Assembly (NCBI GenBank): GCA_003516955.1
Contig: DPBN01000378.1
Coordinates: 1-12,447, forward strand
Direction: 5' to 3'
Source: Armatimonadota bacterium
Lineage (GTDB): Bacteria; Armatimonadota; Fimbriimonadia; Fimbriimonadales; Fimbriimonadaceae
DNA: 12,447 nt
The notes beneath the pieces were generated by a model that worked only from the letters and a program-made list of their open reading frames with translations, did no database searches and had not been told where the DNA came from. A program made the position numbers and the translations under genes. This document shows, one piece after another, positions 7,381-12,447 of this stretch; within the stretch, counting starts at the first letter, position 1, and each line of letters starts with the position of its first letter.

Positions 7381-7420
7381 CGTTGGGGTACACCAACGGC
7401 CGGAAAGGGCCGCGTGGCCC
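7381..7420 (+). promoter_or_regulatory. Three overlapping alternative hairpins in the nuoG leader
   Basis: Within 40 bases three perfect stems can form: CGTTGG/CCAACG (7381-7398, 6-nt loop), CGGCC/GGCCG (7397-7412) and GGGCC/GGCCC (7407-7420, loop GCGT). The first and second share 7397-7398 and the second and third share 7408-7411, so neighbouring stems exclude each other, the arrangement seen in attenuators and riboswitch-like leaders. No T-run and no known riboswitch consensus are seen. The stems are short, and GC-rich DNA yields such stems by chance, so this is only suggestive. The rest of the 108-bp gap (7342-7449) shows no recognisable promoter boxes. Confidence 0.25.
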
Positions 7421-7449
7421 CGCCGCACCGCAGATTGGGGCGAACCCGC

Positions 7450-9492
7450 ATGGCGAAGAAAACCGAAGCTCCTCCCGTCAACATCACCGTCAACGGCATC
7501 GACCTTCAGGTCCCGAAGGGCGAACTGATCGTCGAATCCGTCAAGCGGCTGGGCCTCGAGATTCCGATCTTCTGCTACCACCCGAGGATGAAGCCGGTCG
7601 GGATGTGCCGGATGTGCCTGGTGGAGGTCGGCATGAAGCAGCCGGACGGGTCGGTGCGCAAGATGCCGAAGCCCCAGGCGGCCTGCACGCTCCCGGCTTC
7701 CGAGGGGCTGGTGATCTTCACCGACACCGAGCAGGTCCACAAGGACCGCAAGGGGGTTCTGGAGTTCCTCCTGATCAACCACCCGCTGGATTGCCCGATC
7801 TGCGACCGCGGCGGCGAGTGCCCCCTGCAGAACAACACGCTCTTCTACGGCCCCTCGACCAGCCGGTTCGTGGAGATGAAGCGGCACGCCGTCAAGGCCT
7901 ACCCGCTCAGCGCGCACGTCACGCTGGACCTGGAGCGATGCATCCAGTGCGGCCGCTGCGTCCGCTTCACCGAGGAGATCAGCGGCGACGCCCAGCTCGC
8001 GTTCCGCCACCGGGGCGCCGAGATGCAGCCCGCCACGTTCGAGCTGGGCGAGTTCACCTCCAAGTTCAGCGGCAACACGATCGAGATCTGCCCTGTGGGT
8101 GCGCTCACGTCGTCGCACTACCGCTTCCGCGCCCGCCCGTGGGACTTGGAGACGGCCCCCGGCATCTGCACGATGTGCTCCAACGGATGCTCGGTGTGGT
8201 ACGACCGGCGCAAGGGCAAGCTCGTCCGCATCAACGGCCGCACCAACGAGGCGGTCAACGAGGAGTGGACGTGCGACAGGGGCAAGTTCGGCACCGACTG
8301 GCTGAACGACCCGAAGCGGGCCTCGGCCGTCAAGATCCGCAGGGGCGACGCGTTCGTCCGCGCCTCGTGGGCCGACGCCTACGGCGAGATTTTGGAGCGG
8401 TTCCGCGGCGGTGGATCCAGCGTGGCGGGCCTCGCCGGTCCGATGCTGTCGAACGAGGACCTGTTCCTCCTCCGCAGGCTGTTCGCAGAGGTCTTCGAGA
8501 GCCCGAACCTGGACTACCGCATGACCCGCACGCAGGGTGCGCAGGTTGATCCGCCGAGCTTCACGATCGAGGGACTGGAGGACGAGAAGGGCGTGTTCGT
8601 GTTCGGGGCGTCGCTCTCAGACGAGTCGCCCATCGTCTACCTGCGCGTGCGCAAGGCGTGGTTCCGCGAAGGGGCCAAGGTGGCGGTGGCCACCTCCGCG
8701 CCGGACGACGCCGACGCCTTCGCCGCTTGTTCCGTGCGCTACGGGCCGGGCTCCGAGGCCGAGTTCCTCCGCGGCCTGCTGCGCGACGTGGATCTGGCGC
8801 AGGGAGAGCTGGCGCGGCTGCTCCTGGAGACCCGCGGTCCGATCCTGACGACCGAGTCGATCTGGAACCTGGCGAACGCCGAGGAGGTTCTCGGCCTGCT
8901 GAAGGAGCTGGCCGCCAAGCTCGGTTGTTCGCTGAACGTGATGGCGCTGGGCGCCAACGGCCAGGGCGCGGAGGAGCTGGACGTGCGCCCGGACGCCTTC
9001 GAACGGCCGGGCCTCGGGACGAAGGAGATCCTAGAGGCCTGCGCGGACGGCCGGGTCCGGGCCCTGTGGCTCGCCGGCGTGGACCCGCTGCGGGACTATC
9101 CCGACCGTGGCTTGGTGGAGCGGGCGCTGGAGAACGTGGAGTACCTGGTCTTCCAGACGGCCCTGGAGACGGAGGCCGCGGCCTACGCCAGCGTCGTGCT
9201 TCCCATCGCCGCGCCGGGCGAGACGGACGGTAGCTTCACGAACGTGGAGCGTCGGGTGCAGGCGTTCGAGAAGGCGGTGGAGCCGCCGGCCGAGGCCAAG
9301 CCCGCCTGGCGCGTGTTCAGCGAGGCGATGGTCCGCGCCCAGCCGAGGACCCCTCCGTTCTCCGCTCGGGAGATTCTGGAGCAGATCGCGCGCGCCGTTC
9401 CGGCGTTCGAGGGCGTCCGATGGGAGGAGGCCCGGGACGGAGGAGTGCGGCTGGGCGCGCGCCGGCCTCTCAGTCCCGCCGGCCGAAGCTGA
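7450..9492 (+). CDS. nuoG: NADH-quinone oxidoreductase subunit G (complex I iron-sulfur subunit)
   Basis: A 680-residue subunit of the hydrophilic arm of respiratory complex I, carrying electrons from NADH through iron-sulfur clusters. Domains in order: 2Fe-2S ferredoxin domain with C42, C53, C56 and C79 (cluster N1b); the His-Cys3 site H111, C115, C118, C124 (N5); a Cys4 site C164, C167, C170 and C214 (N4); the extra site C240, C243, C247 and C275 (N7, kept only in some bacteria); then a degenerate molybdopterin-oxidoreductase domain (about 285-625). All ligands are intact. It is shorter than E. coli NuoG (~908) and Thermus Nqo3 (~783), mainly at the C-terminus. The ATG at 7450 is preferred to an in-frame GTG at 7414, which lies in a hairpin and would add a basic, non-conserved extension; the Shine-Dalgarno is weak either way. 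No other nuo gene is next to it: an M24 peptidase lies upstream and a convergent operon downstream. Its last 23 bases overlap the 3' end of the opposite gene. Confidence 0.93.
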   Translation: MAKKTEAPPVNITVNGIDLQVPKGELIVESVKRLGLEIPIFCYHPRMKPVGMCRMCLVEVGMKQPDGSVRKMPKPQAACTLPASEGLVIFTDTEQVHKDRKGVLEFLLINHPLDCPICDRGGECPLQNNTLFYGPSTSRFVEMKRHAVKAYPLSAHVTLDLERCIQCGRCVRFTEEISGDAQLAFRHRGAEMQPATFELGEFTSKFSGNTIEICPVGALTSSHYRFRARPWDLETAPGICTMCSNGCSVWYDRRKGKLVRINGRTNEAVNEEWTCDRGKFGTDWLNDPKRASAVKIRRGDAFVRASWADAYGEILERFRGGGSSVAGLAGPMLSNEDLFLLRRLFAEVFESPNLDYRMTRTQGAQVDPPSFTIEGLEDEKGVFVFGASLSDESPIVYLRVRKAWFREGAKVAVATSAPDDADAFAACSVRYGPGSEAEFLRGLLRDVDLAQGELARLLLETRGPILTTESIWNLANAEEVLGLLKELAAKLGCSLNVMALGANGQGAEELDVRPDAFERPGLGTKEILEACADGRVRALWLAGVDPLRDYPDRGLVERALENVEYLVFQTALETEAAAYASVVLPIAAPGETDGSFTNVERRVQAFEKAVEPPAEAKPAWRVFSEAMVRAQPRTPPFSAREILEQIARAVPAFEGVRWEEARDGGVRLGARRPLSPAGRS

Positions 9493-10036
9493 TCGCCTTG
9501 TACTGGAGGCTCACGGTGAGGCCGTCGAACCGAAGGCCGTCCACCGTCGGGAACAGGTCGTAGCGAAGGCCCAACCTGGTCCGATCGTTCAGCAGGAGGG
9601 CGAACTCCGCATTGGCCGTCGGCTCGACGCGCTTGGCGGACTGCCGACCGTTCTCCGTGTTCACGGCGTAGTCCATGTACGCCAGGCCGACCCGGACGGC
9701 GGCGAACGGCACCGGTCCGCGGTCCTTGGGGCGGAACTCGCGCGCAAGGCCGATCGTGACGGGCGCCAGGAGCACGTCTCCACCGTTCCCGCTGCCACTG
9801 ATGAACTCCAGGTCGCCCTGGAGGGTCCACCGGTCGCCCACCCTCCGGGCGCTGGGGGAGATTCCAACGTTGAACCAAGCGTCACCCACCGCCCTCCGGA
9901 CCAAGGACGAGGACGGCAGGAAGACCCCGGCGTTGACCGAAAGGTCCGGCAGTCGAACTTCCGCGCCCGCCCGCGCGGCGACCGAGCAACAGAAGAGGGC
10001 GACGAGGAACGCAGAGGCTCGCATGGCGACCAGCAT
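9470..10036 (-). CDS. Secreted protein, probable small outer-membrane beta-barrel
   Basis: A 188-residue protein with a signal peptide: hydrophobic core at about 8-19 and a likely cleavage after ARAGA (21-25). The rest is a run of alternating amphipathic strands separated by short polar turns, for example VNAGVFLP (34-41), WFNVGIS (54-60), WTLQGDLEFIS (70-80), VTIGLAREF (93-101), FAAVRVGLAYMDY (111-123), TRLGLRYDLF (153-162) and LTVSLQYKAISF (173-184). This pattern suits a small eight-stranded outer-membrane barrel; the very C-terminus is charged (RRD) rather than aromatic. I do not recognise a named family. Two starts compete: ATG at 10036, where GAGGAA is only 2 nt upstream, and ATG at 10024, giving the more standard signal peptide MRASAF with the same site 14 nt upstream. 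It begins 18 nt after the PP-loop gene stop and so is the last gene of that operon. Its end overlaps nuoG by 23 bases tail to tail. Confidence 0.7.
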   Translation of the reverse strand: MLVAMRASAFLVALFCCSVAARAGAEVRLPDLSVNAGVFLPSSSLVRRAVGDAWFNVGISPSARRVGDRWTLQGDLEFISGSGNGGDVLLAPVTIGLAREFRPKDRGPVPFAAVRVGLAYMDYAVNTENGRQSAKRVEPTANAEFALLLNDRTRLGLRYDLFPTVDGLRFDGLTVSLQYKAISFGRRD

Positions 10037-10054
10037 ACTTCCTCGGCAGTCGCC

Positions 10055-11224
10055 TCAGACGGGGCGGCCGAGCATTCTTCGTGCGCCGACGTTGAGCCAA
10101 CGCCAGCGAACGGCGTGGCCGATCGCCCTGGCGAGAGCCTGCAGGCCGGGCGTCTCCGCGCACTCCCTCTGCAGGTTGCCGTAGGTTTCCAGCTGCCAAG
10201 CCTCCGGAAGGGACATGCGCGCGACCGTCCTGGCGTCGAGCGAACCGAGCGACGGGCATCGGTCGAGCGCGCCGGCGAGGGCCAGCTGGATCTTGGTGCG
10301 GATGCACTTCTCGCACTTCCCGCAGTTCCGCAGGCCGTCCCCCGAGTAGCACACGCGCAAGTGCTCCAATGCGAAGTCCGACTCCGCGACGCGCTCGGTC
10401 TTCTCTGTGCGAGTGAACTCGAACCCATCCTGCTCCACGACGAGCAGGTCGTTCGAGAGGCGCCCATCGGTCAGAGGGTGCGATCCCCAAGGCTCCAGGG
10501 TGCTGAGCGGCGATGAAGACGGAAAGATCAACCTCGAGACCTCGTTACAGAGCAGATGTGCCAAGCCCGCGATGCACGCCCCGTGGAGCCTGTAGCCCCA
10601 AGGGGCCCTGCGAAAGTCCCTTCGGAAGTTCGTCGCGAGGAACACCGGCTCCACGCCCATCGGCGCGGCGGCCCGGCGCAACAGGCCCTCCACCCCCGCG
10701 CGAACCTCCGCCGAGCGGTGGTCGGAGTCCAGACCGTGGATGAACAGCACCCGGTCGACCCGCGGCGCGAGCCCGTCTTCGTTGTGGCGCAGCAGGGTGA
10801 ACCAGCTGTCGATGCCTCCGGTGAACGTGGAGGCCACCTTGCGCCCGGAGGGCAGGGCGACGGTCTGAGCCCTCTCGGCCTGCAGGCCGACCACCCCAGG
10901 CCGCTCGTGCAGGCACTGGAACGCCTTGGCCCAGCTGGGGTGATTGGCCTCGAACGACGACTCCACGGTTCCCCGATAGTCTAGGGAGGCCTCCAGAAAA
11001 TCCGCGAAGGGCCCCAGCACCGTGCAGACGGCGGCGCCCCAGACGGCCTCCTGCGGGGGCGCGAGCGCCTCCGGCACCTCGACCTCGAGCGTCCTCTCGT
11101 CCGATGACAGCGCCGGATGGGACAGGTGGAACGTCCGCCGCCTCCAGCCTCCGCCGACGCGGTGCTCGGCAGGTTCCACGACAAGGCGGCCCGGGTACGG
11201 GCTGGGTCTTCGACTCTCCTTCAC
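10055..11224 (-). CDS. QueC-like PP-loop ATPase of unknown substrate
   Basis: A 389-residue cytosolic protein. The PP-loop typical of N-type ATP pyrophosphatases is at 132-140 (STFTGGIDS, close to the SGGxDS consensus), so it probably adenylates a substrate with release of pyrophosphate. Near the C-terminus C292, C301, C304 and C307 (in NCGKCEKCIRT) repeat the C-x8-C-x2-C-x2-C spacing of the zinc site of QueC, 7-cyano-7-deazaguanine synthase. Other notable segments are LFIHGLDSDHR (about 160-170), ATNFRRDF (197-204) and PSSSPLSTLEPWGSHPLTDG (235-254). It is much longer than QueC (~230): about 115 residues precede the ATPase domain and ~70 follow. No queD, queE or queF lies nearby, so true preQ0 synthesis is unlikely. 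The GTG start at 11224 is chosen because GTGA overlaps the stop of the upstream repeat gene by 4 nt, with GGAG 3 nt before it. The open frame continues far upstream, but that is a shadow of the repeat gene. Confidence 0.82.
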   Translation of the reverse strand: MKESRRPSPYPGRLVVEPAEHRVGGGWRRRTFHLSHPALSSDERTLEVEVPEALAPPQEAVWGAAVCTVLGPFADFLEASLDYRGTVESSFEANHPSWAKAFQCLHERPGVVGLQAERAQTVALPSGRKVASTFTGGIDSWFTLLRHNEDGLAPRVDRVLFIHGLDSDHRSAEVRAGVEGLLRRAAAPMGVEPVFLATNFRRDFRRAPWGYRLHGACIAGLAHLLCNEVSRLIFPSSSPLSTLEPWGSHPLTDGRLSNDLLVVEQDGFEFTRTEKTERVAESDFALEHLRVCYSGDGLRNCGKCEKCIRTKIQLALAGALDRCPSLGSLDARTVARMSLPEAWQLETYGNLQRECAETPGLQALARAIGHAVRWRWLNVGARRMLGRPV

Positions 11225-12447
11225 GGGCTCCAATCCACAAACAGACCGAGGCGACCTCCATGGGGAGGATCGACCTTCGTCGTCCAGTTTACAGCGGAAG
11301 AGCCGTTTTGAGGAAAGCCTTGTGACGTTTGGTACCTGTCGTTTCCCGATTGGTCCAGGAAGACGCCCAGGCCCAGCGCCAGCGCCCGGAGGCCGCCGGG
11401 GCCGGGGTCCGTCGCCCAGCCGAAGCACACCGACGGCGCCGCGTACGAGTCGTCTCCCGCCGCATCGCGGAAGATGCCGATGCCGTTGGCGTTGGAAGCC
11501 CCGAACGAGAGCGTGTTCGCGACGTACCGGTCGTTGCCCGCCAGGTCCTCGAGCCAGCCGATCGAGAAGTCGTGGCCGGCTCCGGCGGACATGTTCATCG
11601 TGGAGCGGTACTGATCGTCGCCCGACCCGTCGAGCAGCGCTCCCACGGCGAAGTGCGCCGCTGCGCCCTGCACGTACCAAACGCCGTCGTAGCGGTCGTC
11701 GCCCTCCGCATCCAGCAGCAGGCCGACGCCCTTCCAGTAGCCCACACCCTGGCCGAACACCCCGCAGGAGTAGGCGTCGTTGCCGCGGAGGTCGGCCAGC
11801 ACGCCGAACCCTCCGCCCATGGAGTGGCCGTCGGAATAGTCGGCCCGGCGACCGAACGCCGCGCCCTGCGAGCAGGATGCGTTGTGCTCCGCCGACTGGG
11901 GCGAGGGGAAGTCGAGCGTGGAGTCGTTGGCCGAGTAGCGGTCGTCCCCTTCCACGTCCAGCAGGACTCCGGCGCCGTGCGTGCCCCCGAAGCCCTGGGC
12001 GTTGGCGAAGGCGTCGTATCGGTCGTTGCCTCTTCGGTCCACCAGGAGCGCCACCCCGAAGCGGGCGCTGGCCTCGCAGTCGGAATAGCCGTCGTAGACG
12101 TCGTCTCCGGCGCCGTCCCAAAGCATCGCCGCCCCGAAGTCCGCCGAGGCGATCCCGGGGCCGGACGAGGCGTATCGGTCGTTCCCCTCCAGATCGAACA
12201 CCCCGGCGATGCCGCAGGCCGCGCGGGCGGGCCCAGGTCGGCGCATCGCCTTCCGCGGCCCCCAGGCGGCCACGGCGGCCTTGGCGAGGTCGGCGTGGGA
12301 AAGGTGGAGGTCGTTCCCACCCAGGTCGATGACCACGGAGGCCGGGTTGTCCGGCCCCACGTTGCGCCCTCCGCCCAGGTAGGTGTCGTCGCCCCCGGCG
12401 TCGAAGATCAGCAGGTACGGCTTGGAGGCGTACTCGTTGGCGCCGCC
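11221..12447 (-). CDS. Aspartate/glycine-rich ~27-residue repeat protein, 5' end outside window
   Basis: The 408 residues visible are the C-terminal part of a larger protein; the frame is open to the window edge, so no start or signal peptide can be seen. It is built of a repeated unit of about 27 residues whose core reads D-x-x-G-[DN]-D-x-Y (DLEGNDRY, DVEGDDRY, DAEGDDRY, DQSGNDRY), usually preceded by a glycine-rich hydrophobic strand such as GAGVLLD or GVGLLLD. Twelve cores can be counted. Such Gly-Asp periodicity is reminiscent of calcium-binding RTX-type beta-rolls but with a longer period and a conserved tyrosine, so a right-handed beta-solenoid with bound cations is likely (inference). 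A non-repeat insertion with two cysteines lies between the fifth and sixth cores after the internal GTG at 12360. It is probably secreted or surface-exposed. The stop overlaps the GTG of the PP-loop gene by 4 nt, so the two are co-translated. I do not know a function for this family. Confidence 0.8.
   Translation of the reverse strand, partial: GGANEYASKPYLLIFDAGGDDTYLGGGRNVGPDNPASVVIDLGGNDLHLSHADLAKAAVAAWGPRKAMRRPGPARAACGIAGVFDLEGNDRYASSGPGIASADFGAAMLWDGAGDDVYDGYSDCEASARFGVALLVDRRGNDRYDAFANAQGFGGTHGAGVLLDVEGDDRYSANDSTLDFPSPQSAEHNASCSQGAAFGRRADYSDGHSMGGGFGVLADLRGNDAYSCGVFGQGVGYWKGVGLLLDAEGDDRYDGVWYVQGAAAHFAVGALLDGSGDDQYRSTMNMSAGAGHDFSIGWLEDLAGNDRYVANTLSFGASNANGIGIFRDAAGDDSYAAPSVCFGWATDPGPGGLRALALGLGVFLDQSGNDRYQTSQGFPQNGSSAVNWTTKVDPPHGGRLGLFVDWSP
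11332..12402 (-). repeat. Twelve-copy coding repeat, unit about 81 bp (27 residues)
   Basis: Within the partial gene the D-x-x-G-[DN]-D-x-Y cores begin at plus-strand positions near 12402, 12327, 12195, 12117, 12039, 11958, 11793, 11712, 11631, 11547, 11466 and 11355. Most steps are 78-84 bp, i.e. 26-28 codons; steps of 165 and 132 bp mark a decayed unit and insertions, and the last step is 111 bp. On the plus strand the copies appear as variants of GTAGCGGTCGTCGCC. The units differ at many third positions, so this is an old protein repeat, not a recent DNA tandem duplication. Confidence 0.8.

Noticed and set aside
7414..7449. GTG start for nuoG at 7414
   Set aside because: It adds twelve basic, non-conserved residues and lies in the loop of a predicted hairpin; ATG 7450 fits the family N-terminus better, though the Shine-Dalgarno is weak for both.
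6216..8549. 777-codon plus-strand frame across the peptidase and nuoG genes, and a 642-codon minus-strand frame at 6190-8118
   Set aside because: Both span two genes with full sets of metal and cluster ligands in another frame; they are GC-rich shadows.
11225..12121. Upstream in-frame extension of the PP-loop gene to 12121 (688 codons in total)
   Set aside because: The extra ~300 codons are an arginine/glycine-rich shadow of the repeat gene; the GTGA overlap at 11221-11224 gives a natural start.
11332..12402. CRISPR or tandem DNA repeat reading of the regularly spaced GTCGT-type segments
   Set aside because: Copies are diverged, spaced by whole codons and open in one frame; they are a protein repeat.
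10055..12447. Qat-type anti-phage defence operon
   Set aside because: The ATPase is QueC-like, as QatC is, but no QatA-type ATPase, QatB or TatD-type nuclease gene is seen; the neighbours are a repeat protein and a barrel-like protein.

Overview
The window is about 12.4 kb of very GC-rich, gene-dense bacterial chromosome with no RNA genes, insertion sequences, CRISPR arrays or phage genes. It looks like ordinary vertically inherited DNA: codon use is uniformly GC-rich at third positions, and this creates many long antisense shadow frames. The organism is probably a diderm bacterium, because there is a small protein with a signal peptide and amphipathic beta strands that looks like an outer-membrane barrel. 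The mix of genes (sugar-type ABC importer, PEPCK-like DUF4914-type protein, bacterial complex I subunit G, aspartate-rich repeat protein) would fit Armatimonadota (Fimbriimonadia-like) or the Planctomycetota/Verrucomicrobiota side of the tree. That placement is inference; no marker gene settles it.

Left part (1-3058), minus strand: a PEPCK-superfamily protein of unknown role (1025-2881) is followed after 106 bp by a LacI-type ligand-binding domain protein (1-918) that runs off the left edge. The latter has no N-terminal helix-turn-helix. A 177-bp divergent control region (2882-3058) separates this pair from the importer operon.

Centre (3059-7341), plus strand: a solute-binding protein and two MalF/MalG-type permeases overlap by 4 and 1 nt and form a tight carbohydrate-import operon without its own ATPase gene. 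An M24-family metallopeptidase (Xaa-Pro aminopeptidase type) follows 34 bp later, and then after a 108-bp hairpin-rich gap comes nuoG (7450-9492), apart from any other complex I gene.

Right part (9470-12447), minus strand: a three-gene operon converges on nuoG and overlaps its end by 23 bp. In transcription order it holds a protein built of about twelve aspartate/glycine-rich ~27-residue repeats (partial, runs off the right edge), a QueC-like PP-loop ATPase joined to it by a GTGA stop/start overlap, and a small predicted beta-barrel protein 18 nt further on. This operon is the least understood and most interesting part of the window: an extracytoplasmic-looking, probably metal-binding repeat protein is translationally coupled to a cytosolic ATP-using enzyme with an intact QueC-type Cys4 site but no queuosine genes nearby.
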